Positions 1 through 8,140 of a stretch of 40,715 nucleotides of DNA are shown in pieces. The stretch is from Thermoflexus hugenholtzii JAD2 (GTDB taxonomy: Bacteria > Chloroflexota > UBA11872 > UBA12225), in contig CAMBEO010000017.1 in NCBI GenBank assembly GCA_945865725.1, positions 1 to 40,715 on the forward strand. Direction: 5' to 3'. The stretch's first letter is position 1. Each line of letters begins with the position of its first letter. The position numbers and the translations under genes were made by a program. A model generated the notes under the pieces. The model was not told the origin of the DNA. It ran no database searches and saw nothing but the letters and a program-made list of their open reading frames with translations.

Positions 1-2
1 TC

Positions 3-866
3 GGGGAAGTGGCAGGCGTATTCCCAGAGAAAATGCCCGATAAATGGCTCGGCCGCCTGACGGCTTCCACGGGAAAGCAGGAACTGGTGTTGCAGTTCGC
101 CCGCCACCCGGCCGACATCAAAGACCCGATCTCCATAGTGGCTCCGTTCGAAGTCGATGCCACCTACCCAGATCCCGTCCGTGAACAGGAAGTTTTCCGG
201 TGTCGCGTCGCCGTGAAGGCAGACCTGTCGGTCTTGCCACATCGAGACGCACGAGGCCCACCCGTCAGCAAGTCTCTCGAGTTCGTGAAGCTGCCGCTCG
301 GACATGTGCTGGTGGGATCGCAAGTCGGCGGCAAGGCGCTTCACGTAGTGGACGTCACCGTGGAACTCGACGAGTTCCTCGCGCACCGACCGGTTGTGCA
401 TCGTGGCCAGGAAGTAGGCTAGCGCCGTCAATCGGCCAAACAGCACGTCGGGAGGCTTGGAGCCTTCGGCGACGCCTCGAAGGGCCACGCCGAGGGTTTC
501 ACCGCGCAAGTGCTCGAGAAAGATGGCGCTTCCATGCTCGGGCGAGAACGCGAGGGCCCGCGCGACGTGGTGCGGGAAACCCTGCAGTCCAATTCGCTCC
601 ATCCGTCGGATTGCGCGGAGCTCTCGCCACATGCGAGAGAGCGCACGCCTCGTCGATCCTGCGCCCAGGTCGCCGAAAAACTTGCCGACGACGCGTCGCC
701 CCGATGGCTCGTGGTCGTATTCGAAAACGGCGTTCGACCCGCCAAGCCGGTATACCCTGAACTCAAGGTCCAGAGCACTTACCCCCAACTGGGGCATGAC
801 TTGGCTGGTCAGAATGTTCCGCACAGGATCCTCGTGATCGAGGATCCCTAGATATTCTCGTACCAT
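3..866 (-). CDS. APH-family phosphotransferase, partial (3' end cut by window edge)
   Basis: The minus strand stays open from the ATG at 866 to the window edge, giving 288 codons with no stop. Near residue 220 it reads LHGDATPENFL, the Brenner-type HGDxxxxN catalytic loop of aminoglycoside/choline-kinase-like phosphotransferases. About 16 residues on is GGIDFERSHYGD, with the metal-binding Asp (IDFE). The N-lobe has a plausible nucleotide-binding Lys (VVGKFFGDLG, near residue 65). The family transfers ATP phosphate to a small-molecule hydroxyl; the substrate cannot be told from sequence, and drug resistance should not be assumed. It is the last gene of the minus-strand run starting at 8047 and lies 88 bp past the Trm112-like gene. 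No strong ribosome site is visible, so the start is provisional. Confidence 0.8.
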   Translation of the reverse strand, partial: MVREYLGILDHEDPVRNILTSQVMPQLGVSALDLEFRVYRLGGSNAVFEYDHEPSGRRVVGKFFGDLGAGSTRRALSRMWRELRAIRRMERIGLQGFPHHVARALAFSPEHGSAIFLEHLRGETLGVALRGVAEGSKPPDVLFGRLTALAYFLATMHNRSVREELVEFHGDVHYVKRLAADLRSHQHMSERQLHELERLADGWASCVSMWQDRQVCLHGDATPENFLFTDGIWVGGIDFERSHYGDRVFDVGRVAGELQHQFLLSRGSRQAAEPFIGHFLWEYACHFP

Positions 867-954
867 GCCGCGAATGTAAACGACGGACTGAACCGTCCTA
901 CCGACTGCGCCGGCCAGTCGCTCTCAGTCGGGCACTACTACTGACAACCGCCGG

Positions 955-1407
955 TCAGTGCGGCGCCTCCGGGAGGCGGTCACTGGGTGAGGCTGCCTGG
1001 TCGGTTGCCCCGGCTGTCCCGGCAGCGACGGCGCCGACCACCGCGGGCTTCCCTTCCGAGCGCACGGCGAGCGCCGCCGCGACTTCCTCTGGCGTCGGTA
1101 CCGGACCAACGGTCGCCTCGTCGATCAGCATCACCGGAATGCCATCTCGCACCGGGTAGCGCTTGCCGCACGCCGTGCACGTCAGGCGTTCGTCACCGCC
1201 CTCACGTTGGTAAATGACGGGCTGCTTGTCATCCGGGCACGCGAGGATTTCGAGGAGGGTCGGATCGAGACCTTCGCGGCGGACACCCACTGGGCCGCTC
1301 GCCTCGAACTTATCGCCGTCATCATCGGACCCGAACAACCTGCGTGCGGCGACGACCACGCCCACCGCCGCGAGCCCTGCCGCCGCTCCAATCCAACCAA
1401 GCTTCAT
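955..1407 (-). CDS. Trm112/UPF0434-like zinc-ribbon protein with N-terminal membrane anchor
   Basis: This 150-residue protein begins with a hydrophobic stretch (GAAAGLAAVGVVVAARRLFG, about residues 6-26) that looks like a signal anchor. A Trm112-like domain follows: LLEILACPDDKQPV, then LTCTACGKRYPVRDGIPVMLIDEA at about residues 50-100. Only three of the usual paired cysteines are obvious (CP and CTAC), so zinc binding is likely but not certain. The C-terminal 50 residues are Ala/Pro-rich and look disordered. Free-standing bacterial Trm112-like proteins are about 60 residues and cytosolic, so the anchor is unusual. I chose ATG at 1407, nine bases after GGAGG, over the TTG at 1413. Function unknown; in the family it is often a methyltransferase partner. 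Confidence 0.75.
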   Translation of the reverse strand: MKLGWIGAAAGLAAVGVVVAARRLFGSDDDGDKFEASGPVGVRREGLDPTLLEILACPDDKQPVIYQREGGDERLTCTACGKRYPVRDGIPVMLIDEATVGPVPTPEEVAAALAVRSEGKPAVVGAVAAGTAGATDQAASPSDRLPEAPH

Positions 1408-1483
1408 CGTCAAGGTCCTCCGTCACCCGGTCCCGTCTCGGTCATCATAACGGCATCCGAGTCCCGAGACCGTCCAGGCGATC

Positions 1484-2494
1484 CTAGTAGTACGGGTCGC
1501 GCCGGGTGTTAAAGACGATGCGCGTGCCGTCCCGCTCGAACCGGAACGGCATCTCCCGCATGTCCCGTCCGATTGCTTCACGGACGGCGTCCTGCGCGGC
1601 GAGCGGCGCGTACACGAGCATGAAGCCGCCCCCACCTGCCCCGGCAATCTTGCCTCCGATCGCCCCGGCTGCGCGCGCCCGCGCGTACAAGCCATCGACG
1701 GTCTGATCCGAGATCCCGTCCGCCAGTCGTACTTTCAAGAGCCACCCCTCGTGCAGGAGCGCCCCGAAACCGTCGAAGTCACGCGCGACAAGGCACCGCG
1801 ACGCCTCGTCAGCGAGGTCGCGCAGGGCGTCGAGTACGACCGTCGATGCCCCGAGGTTGGAGACCTGCCGAACCAGGATCGTTGAACTGTCCCGCGTCTT
1901 GTGCGTATAGAAGAGCATCAGGTTCGCGCAGAGGCGCGTGACGTCCTCACGGGGCAGGTCAACCCGTGCCCAACGCACCGTCGCCGCGTCGCGGGGCCCG
2001 AAGGTGACGTGCCGGATCCCGCCCAACGCGGTGAGGTAGGCGTCCTGAACCCCCATCGGTCGCTTGAGGATGTCAATCTCGATGCGGTTCGCCTGCGCGG
2101 CCAACTCCCCGGCCGTAAAGGTCTCGCCCTGGTACGCCCAGAGCGCATTCAACAGGCCCACGGTAATCGCGCTGGATGACCCAAGGCCGCTGCCCTCGGA
2201 CGGCACGTCGGCGAGCGTCGTGATCTCCACGCCGTGCGCGACGCCGGTCATTCGCATCGCTTCGCGCACGAGGCTGTGCTGGATCTCGTCGACCCCATCG
2301 ACGATCTCCTTCCGCGAATAATTGATGTAAATCTTATCATCAAATCGTTGCTTGACGATGACATACACCGACTTGTCGATCGCGACCCCGGTCACCGCAC
2401 CTCCCCGGGGATTCCCGGGTGATGCGTAGTACCCGGGAAAGTCGGTGCCGCCGCCAAGGAAGCTCACGCGGAGGGGGGTCTGCGAGATGATCAC
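1484..2494 (-). CDS. hddA: GHMP-family sugar kinase, D-glycero-D-manno-heptose 7-phosphate kinase type
   Basis: A 336-residue GHMP kinase. It opens with ISQTPLRVSFLGGGTDFPGYY, the N-terminal signature of HddA and related sugar 1-kinases. The ATP loop is PSEGSGLGSSSA (about residue 100) and the third GHMP motif is KIAGAGGGGFML near the C-terminus. The expected reaction is C1 phosphorylation of heptose 7-phosphate for nucleotide-activated heptose, used in S-layer or surface glycans; fucose or another sugar remains possible. The open frame extends 38 codons further upstream, but those run into the neighbouring gene and are compositionally odd. GTG at 2494 sits directly before the conserved start and leaves a 46-bp gap, so I used it. 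No other heptose-pathway genes are visible here. Confidence 0.82.
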   Translation of the reverse strand: MIISQTPLRVSFLGGGTDFPGYYASPGNPRGGAVTGVAIDKSVYVIVKQRFDDKIYINYSRKEIVDGVDEIQHSLVREAMRMTGVAHGVEITTLADVPSEGSGLGSSSAITVGLLNALWAYQGETFTAGELAAQANRIEIDILKRPMGVQDAYLTALGGIRHVTFGPRDAATVRWARVDLPREDVTRLCANLMLFYTHKTRDSSTILVRQVSNLGASTVVLDALRDLADEASRCLVARDFDGFGALLHEGWLLKVRLADGISDQTVDGLYARARAAGAIGGKIAGAGGGGFMLVYAPLAAQDAVREAIGRDMREMPFRFERDGTRIVFNTRRDPYY

Positions 2495-2540
2495 GCCCAA
2501 CCATCCCCGATCCGGTCGCGCCGATGCAAGCGACCCAGCG

Positions 2541-3926
2541 CTATCGCGGCCCGCCGTTCGCCTTGAGGAAGTCGGTGCCAACGTTGGCGCACTCGACCTG
2601 GTAGTCACCCGGGTTTTCCGGGTCGTACGTCAGAACGGTGCGCTGGAATGCCTGGACGAGGATCCGACGCGTCACCATGCCCTTGGTCACGACGGCCTCG
2701 GCGACCGGGGAGATGGGCAGGCCGGCGTCGTGTAGCCACCCGTTCGGGAAGACTGACGGGTCGTTCAGGAACTGCCAGAACCTCTCCGGGACCGCGTGGC
2801 CCGGCGCTGGTGCGAGGGCGGCGTCAAAAGGGATGAAGGTGCTGCCGTCCGCGAGCGTCGCCACGCCCCCGCCGAAGTCGTCGGGCGCAGGCAGTCGCCG
2901 CACCGGATCACGGAGCCTGGCGAGACTGGCATACGTCAACGAGCTCGAATCTCCGCCGATCGGGATCGCCGCCATGAGCGCGATCAACTCGTCGACGAGA
3001 AGCCCCAACTGGAAGCGCCATCCCTCGGGCTCGTGCGCGTGGTACTCGAGCCGACCCTTCTCAAAGTATTGTTCCGTCGCTCCTGACGGCGAGACCCCCA
3101 TCCCGTCGCCCATCGGACGTCCGAGCAAGCGCATCCCGGCTTGCGCCGCGTAGAACACCTCAAACCGCTGGTCAATCGGGCGCGCCCCCGGCTCGTACCC
3201 CACAGGGATCATTCCGAAGGCGCCCGGCGCGGGTGAATCCCCGGACGGCCCCCATCCTTGCAGTGGCGCGCCTGTCGCCGGCGCGACCGGTGCTGGCCCG
3301 TGGGCGACGGTCGGCGCGACGGCGGGAACGACGGGGAGTGTCGTGACGGACGGTCGCGTCGCGGGGGCACTCGCCCCGCTAGACGGCGGCGGTGCCGCGG
3401 CATGGGCCGCGCCCGGCGCGGCGACCGTGACGTGAAGCGTGCCGGCTTCGATTTGCACCTCGCGCCGGTCCCCGGCCACTCGCGTTCGGCCCGTCCCGGC
3501 CGTGACCACCGTCACCGTCGTCGTGCCAGGCGCGGTGGCGACGAAGGTCACCGTGCCGAGCGTGACGATGGCGCTCGGCCAGGGTGACAAGGTGCGTCCG
3601 ACCTCCAGTCGAACCCGACCCGGCTCAGGCCCCTCGCGAACCCCGAGCAGTAGGTCGAAAGCTGGTCCCGTCCGGCCGGCTCGGTACCGCAAGATGCCCG
3701 GGTCGGTCTCGATCACGATGCGGGCCGCGTCAATCATCGTGGACGTCGGGGCGCCGAGAAGATCGACCTCGATTGTCCCGCCGACCGTGATAGCCGCTGC
3801 CGAAGCGCCCGCGACGCGCGGGGTCACCGCCACCCTCGGTGTCGCCGCCTCGGCCCATCCAGCGGACCTGGCGATGCCGATGGCTACGACGAGGAGGGCA
3901 AGGACCGTGAAGAGGGCAGCACGCAT
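2541..3926 (-). CDS. Secreted cohesin-like domain protein with Chloroflexota-type C-terminal repeats
   Basis: This 461-residue protein starts at the ATG at 3926, preceded by a G-rich GAGAGGGGGTC stretch. Residues 1-28 form a signal peptide (MRAALFTVLALLVVAIGIA, cleaved near AEA-A). Residues 35-165 have the alternating beta pattern of a cohesin-like domain (GGTIEVDLLGAP, ARIVIETDPGILRY, LGTVTFVATAPGTTTVTV). A Pro/Ala-rich linker follows. The C-terminal half carries MRLLGRPMGDG, ATEQYFEKGRLEYH, then LVQAFQRTVLTYDPENPG, segments recurrent in exported Chloroflexota proteins of unknown function. It is probably extracellular or envelope-bound and may mediate adhesion. No dockerin partner is seen in the window. 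Co-directional with hddA 46 bp downstream, which could hint at envelope work, but that is inference. Confidence 0.75.
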   Translation of the reverse strand: MRAALFTVLALLVVAIGIARSAGWAEAATPRVAVTPRVAGASAAAITVGGTIEVDLLGAPTSTMIDAARIVIETDPGILRYRAGRTGPAFDLLLGVREGPEPGRVRLEVGRTLSPWPSAIVTLGTVTFVATAPGTTTVTVVTAGTGRTRVAGDRREVQIEAGTLHVTVAAPGAAHAAAPPPSSGASAPATRPSVTTLPVVPAVAPTVAHGPAPVAPATGAPLQGWGPSGDSPAPGAFGMIPVGYEPGARPIDQRFEVFYAAQAGMRLLGRPMGDGMGVSPSGATEQYFEKGRLEYHAHEPEGWRFQLGLLVDELIALMAAIPIGGDSSSLTYASLARLRDPVRRLPAPDDFGGGVATLADGSTFIPFDAALAPAPGHAVPERFWQFLNDPSVFPNGWLHDAGLPISPVAEAVVTKGMVTRRILVQAFQRTVLTYDPENPGDYQVECANVGTDFLKANGGPR

Positions 3927-4110
3927 GTCCCCGACCCCCTCTCGCGGCCGAGGAGACGCGAATGCTCCCCGGCCCCTTGGCGGCTCCCCGACCAGACCTG
4001 CTCGCGCCATGGTAGGAGCGCCACGGAGACCAGGCAACTGGCTCCCTAGGGCGAAAGGCCTTCCAGGTGAACGCAATCGGTTTGGCCGGACGTTGCGCGG
4101 CTCCCAGCAC

Positions 4111-5511
4111 CTACCCGCGAGAGGTTGGCACCTCCACGAGGTACGGCCGGAAGGCGTCGAGGTGCCTGCGCGGAAGCGTGCCGGTCACGAGCATCCCGCC
4201 CTCCTCGTACTGCTCGGTAGCAATCGTCCCGCGCTCCCGGAAGGTATTGAGCAACGCCCCGGCAGCGTAAGGAAGGAGGACGCTCATGGGCACGGCGTCC
4301 GATTGCGCGTCCAGAATCGCTTCGACGACCCCAAGCATCTCCGGCACGCCACTGCCGTGCGCCGCCGCGATCGGCACCGGGTTTGGGAACCGTTCCATGC
4401 CTAGCCCGCGTACGTCGCCCGGATCGAGGCGATCGATCTTGTTGAACGCCGTCACGATCGGCTTCGCGCCAACCTTCAAGTCATCAAGCGTCCGCCCGAC
4501 AGCCTCGATCTGCGCAAGCATCGCAGGACTGCGCGCATCAACGACATGGATCAAGACGTCGGCCTGGTCGATCTCCTCGAGCGTGGCGCGGAACGCCGCG
4601 ACGAGTGCCGTGGGAAGCCGTTGGATGAACCCGACCGTGTCAGTCAGCAGCACCTGTTGCCCTCTCGGCAGGGAGACGCGTCGCGTCGTCGGGTCGAGCG
4701 TAGCGAACAGCTTGTCCTCGACGAGGACCTCGGCGCCGCTCAAGTGCCTCAGCAACGTGCTCTTGCCAGCGTTGGTGTAGCCGACGAGGGCAATAATCGG
4801 GATGCCATCCTGGCGACGACGCTCGCGGTACCGGTGACGATGCTCGCTAACTCCCGTGATGCGCTCCTTGAGCATGGCGATCCGCTCGCGAATCGCACGC
4901 CGGTCGACCTCAAGCTGGGTCTCGCCGGGACCTCGGGTGGCGATGCGCCCGCCGCCACCGGATGACGCGCCCCCGAGCCGGGAGAACTGCACCCACAACT
5001 CGGAGAGGCGCGGGAGCAGGTACTGCAACTGCGCGAGCTCGACCTGCAACTGGCCCTCGCGAGTCCGCGCGCGCTGAGCGAAGATGTCGAGGATCAGTGC
5101 GGTCCGGTCGACGATCTTGCACCCGACACCCTTTTCCAGATTGCGCTGCTGCGTCGGGGTGAGTTCGTCATCAAAGATGACGAGATCGGCGCCAAGGTCG
5201 AGGCGCAGCTCGCGCAACTCCTGGACCTTTCCTTGGCCCATGAACGTCGCAGGCTCGGGGTGCTCGAGGCGTTGGCTGACCGTCGCGACTACCTCGGCCC
5301 CTGCGGTCGTCGAGAGGCGGTCCAGCTCCGCGAGGCTTTCCTCGACAGGCAACGTCTCGGACCGCCCGTACCTCGCCGCCGTCGTGCGGCGAGAGATGTC
5401 GACGGCCGCGAGGATTGCCCGCTCCGGCCCCCCATACGTCGAGCCGTCGTCGTTGCCCCTATCGGTGGCGTCGGCCGCAAGGCCCGCCGCCCAGTTCGTT
5501 CGCCGTGCCAC
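4111..5511 (-). CDS. hflX: Ribosome-associated GTPase HflX
   Basis: The order of motifs is typical of HflX. An N-terminal HflX domain comes first (TFMGQGKVQEL, DLVIFDDELTPTQQRNLE, VDRTALILDIFAQRA), then the coiled spacer with GGGGRIATRGPGETQLEVDR. The G domain follows: G1 GYTNAGKST near residue 244, G3 DTVGFIQRLP, G4 NKID. The protein binds 50S subunits and in other bacteria rescues stalled or hibernating ribosomes. The open frame reaches 5829 but would overlap dapF. GTG at 5511, eight bases after GAGGAA, gives a normal 466-residue product 61 bp past dapF. In many bacteria miaA and hflX are neighbours; here dapF lies between them. Confidence 0.93.
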   Translation of the reverse strand: MARRTNWAAGLAADATDRGNDDGSTYGGPERAILAAVDISRRTTAARYGRSETLPVEESLAELDRLSTTAGAEVVATVSQRLEHPEPATFMGQGKVQELRELRLDLGADLVIFDDELTPTQQRNLEKGVGCKIVDRTALILDIFAQRARTREGQLQVELAQLQYLLPRLSELWVQFSRLGGASSGGGGRIATRGPGETQLEVDRRAIRERIAMLKERITGVSEHRHRYRERRRQDGIPIIALVGYTNAGKSTLLRHLSGAEVLVEDKLFATLDPTTRRVSLPRGQQVLLTDTVGFIQRLPTALVAAFRATLEEIDQADVLIHVVDARSPAMLAQIEAVGRTLDDLKVGAKPIVTAFNKIDRLDPGDVRGLGMERFPNPVPIAAAHGSGVPEMLGVVEAILDAQSDAVPMSVLLPYAAGALLNTFRERGTIATEQYEEGGMLVTGTLPRRHLDAFRPYLVEVPTSRG

Positions 5512-5572
5512 CCTCGTCGTTTCCTCGCGCAGGCAATTGGGACCAGTCGCTGGGCCTGGACCAGAAAAAACG

Positions 5573-6481
5573 CTACGCCTCCAGGGCGAGCCACGTGCCG
5601 GAGAAGACCATTGCGGTCGGTCCCGCAAGCATGACGTCGTGCCGGACGTCATGCGGCCCTCCGTGCCAAGTCGCGAGAAGCACGCCGCCAGGCAACTCGA
5701 TCGAAACCTCTGGCCTGACGAATGCTCGCAGCCGGGCGGCCACGAGCGAGGCGCACGCGCCCGTCCCGCAGGCGAGCGTCGCGCCGGCGCCCCGCTCCCA
5801 CACGCGGACCCGGAGCCGGTCCGGCCCAACGACCTCGCAAAACTCCACGTTCGTACGGTGCGGGAATGCAGGATGGCGTTCGAGCACCGGCCCGACCGCT
5901 TCCAATGGCACCGACGACACGTCCGTGACGAAGACGACCGCGTGCGGGTTTCCCATCGACACGCAGGTCGCTTCGAGCAGTTTCCCGTCCCACCCCGGAA
6001 GCGCGACGGTGGTCGTCCCGTCGGCCCGCCCGGTCGCGCCGACCACCGGGATCTCGGGCGCGAGCAGCCGCGGGCGCCCCATGTTCACCGAGACGGAACC
6101 GTCCGGCGCGACATGGACGGTGAGGGATCCTGCGCCAGTCACGATAGGGTGCGCGCCCGGAGCGAGGACCCCGCGCGCGTGCAACCAAGCGCCGAAGCAC
6201 CGGAGGCCGTTCCCGCACATCTCGGACTCGGTTCCGTCCGGGTTCAGCATGCGCATGGCAATGGCGCCATCTGCATCATGGACCGCCAAGAGCAGCCCGT
6301 CGGCGCCGACACCGAAGTGGCGGTCGCAGGCCGCGATGGCTTGGCGCGCGAGCCATCCCGGATCACTCGCGACCTCGCGCCATGGACCGTCGGCGAGGGC
6401 GTCCGCCAGGACGAAATCGTTCCCCGCTCCCTGCCACTTCTCGAACGGCAGGCTTGCCGGTTCGCGCATGCGCGCCATCAT
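5573..6481 (-). CDS. dapF: Diaminopimelate epimerase
   Basis: DapF interconverts LL- and meso-diaminopimelate for lysine and peptidoglycan. The 302-residue product has both catalytic cysteines in family motifs: Cys89 in EMCGNGLRCF and Cys238 in ACGTGACAS. It also has the N-terminal GAGNDF substrate loop, RMLNPDGTE and SMGNPHAV, and the length is normal or slightly above average (about 275-300). Its ATG overlaps the miaA stop by four bases (ATGA), which indicates translational coupling. A second ATG directly follows the first, so the true start could be one codon later. The minus-strand order is miaA-dapF-hflX. Confidence 0.95.
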   Translation of the reverse strand: MMARMREPASLPFEKWQGAGNDFVLADALADGPWREVASDPGWLARQAIAACDRHFGVGADGLLLAVHDADGAIAMRMLNPDGTESEMCGNGLRCFGAWLHARGVLAPGAHPIVTGAGSLTVHVAPDGSVSVNMGRPRLLAPEIPVVGATGRADGTTTVALPGWDGKLLEATCVSMGNPHAVVFVTDVSSVPLEAVGPVLERHPAFPHRTNVEFCEVVGPDRLRVRVWERGAGATLACGTGACASLVAARLRAFVRPEVSIELPGGVLLATWHGGPHDVRHDVMLAGPTAMVFSGTWLALEA

Positions 6482-7440
6482 TCCGTGAAGTGTGCCAGCA
6501 GTCCCGCCGCGGTCGCGTCGCGCGCGTCGAACCAGCGGATGCGTTGATCAGGCCGGAACCAGGATCGCTGCCGACGCGCGTATTGGCGGGTTGACGCCGC
6601 GTACCGGCGGATTGCCTCGGCTCGATCGACCTCGCCGTCGAGCAGTTGGGACGCCTCCCGGTAGGCGAGACCGTCCAAGGGTGCGAGTGCCGGATCGAAG
6701 CCCCTGGTACGTAACGAGGCCACCTCGTCAAGCAGTCCGGCCTCGAACTGCGCGGCGACACGCTCCGTGATTTGCGCGTCATGCACCTCTACCGGGAGGT
6801 CGAGGCCCGCCCACCGGTTATCGAACGGCGGTGGCGTGCGGACTTGCCAAGACGAGAACGGGCGGCCCGTGGCGCGCCAGACCTCGAGGGCACGGATCAC
6901 GCGCCGTACGTTTTTGGGATCGATCGTTGCCGCGCTGGCCGGATCGACCTCCTGCAGGTCCGCAAGGAGCGACTGCCAGCCATCGCGCGCGGCCCGCGCC
7001 TCGAGGGACGCGCGATACGGGGCATCTGGCGCGACAGGAGGGAAGTCGAGCCCATCGCATAGGGCGCGCAAGTACAGGCCAGTGCCGCCGACGAGCAGCG
7101 GTTGCTTCCCGCGCGCGGTGACCCGCCGTATTGCGCCTTTCGCTCGCGCCACCCACTCGACGACCGGAAACGCCTCGTCCGGATCTACAACGTCGACGAG
7201 GTGGTGCGCCGCGAACCGCCGCGTCGCCTCGTCCGGTTTCGCGGTCCCGACATCCATCCACCGGTAGACCATGCGCGAGTCGGCCGAGATGATCTCGACT
7301 GGCGCGATGCGAGCCAGTTCGACAGCGAGCGACGTCTTGCCGGTCGCGGTCGGTCCGACGAGGCACCAGACGGCCTTCGGCCACCCGTCCAAGTCATTTT
7401 GGTCGTGATCGACGGGCGTGTCGGCGGAGACCGTGCTCAC
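6478..7440 (-). CDS. miaA: tRNA dimethylallyltransferase
   Basis: MiaA adds a dimethylallyl group to A37 of tRNAs that read UNN codons. The protein shows the P-loop GPTATGKT (residues 29-36), ISADSRMVYRWMDVGTAKP, the HHLVDVVDPDE segment, GGTGLYLRAL, and the C-terminal RQYARRQRSWFR tRNA-binding motif. The open frame runs up to 7929, but that extension is low-complexity and crosses repeat DNA and another gene. GTG at 7440, with GGGGAG upstream, gives 320 residues, the usual size. The stop overlaps the dapF start by four bases. A repeat-family variant (7450-7502) lies in the presumed leader. Confidence 0.93.
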   Translation of the reverse strand: MSTVSADTPVDHDQNDLDGWPKAVWCLVGPTATGKTSLAVELARIAPVEIISADSRMVYRWMDVGTAKPDEATRRFAAHHLVDVVDPDEAFPVVEWVARAKGAIRRVTARGKQPLLVGGTGLYLRALCDGLDFPPVAPDAPYRASLEARAARDGWQSLLADLQEVDPASAATIDPKNVRRVIRALEVWRATGRPFSSWQVRTPPPFDNRWAGLDLPVEVHDAQITERVAAQFEAGLLDEVASLRTRGFDPALAPLDGLAYREASQLLDGEVDRAEAIRRYAASTRQYARRQRSWFRPDQRIRWFDARDATAAGLLAHFTE

Positions 7441-7449
7441 GTCGCGAAT

Positions 7450-7502
7450 ATCTCCCCTCTCCCGGTCGCTGGGGGCGCTTGCGGCCGATGGAAGGGGGCG
7501 TC
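7450..7502. repeat. Dispersed repeat, variant copy upstream of miaA
   Basis: The copy has CTCCCCTCTCCCGGTCGC followed by GGGGGCGCTTGCGG and GATGGAAGGGGG. The same GGGCGCTTGCGGC...GAAGGGGG tail follows the repeat copy at 27446-27522, and a looser version occurs at 27785-27864. It occupies the 5' side of miaA and could affect its transcription or translation. Confidence 0.6.
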
Positions 7503-7510
7503 GACCGCCA

Positions 7511-8047
7511 TCACGTCGGGCGGTTCGAACCGGCGTGACCAGTCTTGTCACCAACTCGATCATCCGGGTGCTCGAGCCGCTTGGCGAGTGAAGGGTCGAC
7601 ATCGCCGGAAGGCTCCTCGGTCGCGTCCCCAAGACGAACCGCAGCGGGCACGATGCCTGTTGAAGGAAGCAAGGCAGCCCGAAGCGCGTCAAGCGCGGCC
7701 TCGGCACGGGCGAACGGGTCGCTCGCGAGGATGGGGCAGGGGGCCGTGCTTCCCTCTCCCGCCGCAGCGTGGGAGTTTTCAACTGAGGATGGGGGTGGTG
7801 CTTCCCTCTCCCGCCGCAGCGGGGGAGGGACTGAGGGTGGGGGCAACTGAGGCTGGGGGGTGAGGGCGCCCGCGGTCTCCTGGAGGAGCAAGGCGAGAAG
7901 TTGGAGGTCGGTCGCCAACGCCGCGACACGACCCGCCATCCTCCCGATCAAGGCCGCGTTCGCCGACACATCAGCGAGATCCGGCCCCGCGGGCGACGGC
8001 GCGCGCCACGACTTTGGGGTCGGGACTTCCCTGCCATCGGCCGTCAT
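7511..8047 (-). CDS. Hypothetical alpha-helical protein interrupted in frame by a repeat element
   Basis: An ATG at 8047 follows AGAAGG and opens a 178-residue frame. Residues 15-55 (PAGPDLADVSANAALIGRMA...) and about 105-125 (DPFARAEAALDALRAALL) look like amphipathic helices of a real protein. Between them, residues about 60-101 are simply the translation of the repeat at 7746-7868 (PPPLRREREAPPPSS and similar). The repeat has not broken the frame. No family is recognised. It lies 70 bp upstream of miaA, 93 bp from the divergent cyclohydrolase gene. It may be a genuine gene carrying an insertion or a decaying one. Confidence 0.45.
   Translation of the reverse strand: MTADGREVPTPKSWRAPSPAGPDLADVSANAALIGRMAGRVAALATDLQLLALLLQETAGALTPQPQLPPPSVPPPLRREREAPPPSSVENSHAAAGEGSTAPCPILASDPFARAEAALDALRAALLPSTGIVPAAVRLGDATEEPSGDVDPSLAKRLEHPDDRVGDKTGHAGSNRPT
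7746..7868. repeat. Dispersed repeat, two-unit copy, identical to 10819-10941
   Basis: Two hairpin units lie in tandem. The first is CCCTCTCCCGC-CGCA-GCGTGGGAG followed by TTTTCAACTGAGGAT. The second is CCCTCTCCCGC-CGCA-GCGGGGGAGGG (7804-7829) followed by a G-run tail. All 123 bases match 10819-10941 in the same orientation. The element lies inside the open frame of the 7511-8047 gene. Confidence 0.92.
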
Positions 8048-8140
8048 CACCTTCTTGAACGGTGGCGGCGCCAGCGTCGTTGCAGGGACAGCCCTCGCCG
8101 ACGCGCCGGCGGCCCATACGCGGTCCCCTACCCTTGGGTG

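Noticed and set aside
3-866. Antibiotic-resistance gene
   Set aside because: The APH fold covers many substrates. There is no close match to a known resistance enzyme by eye and no mobile context.
5084-6547. 487-codon plus-strand frame opposite hflX/dapF
   Set aside because: Antisense to two conserved genes; Arg/Pro/Ser-rich with no motif.
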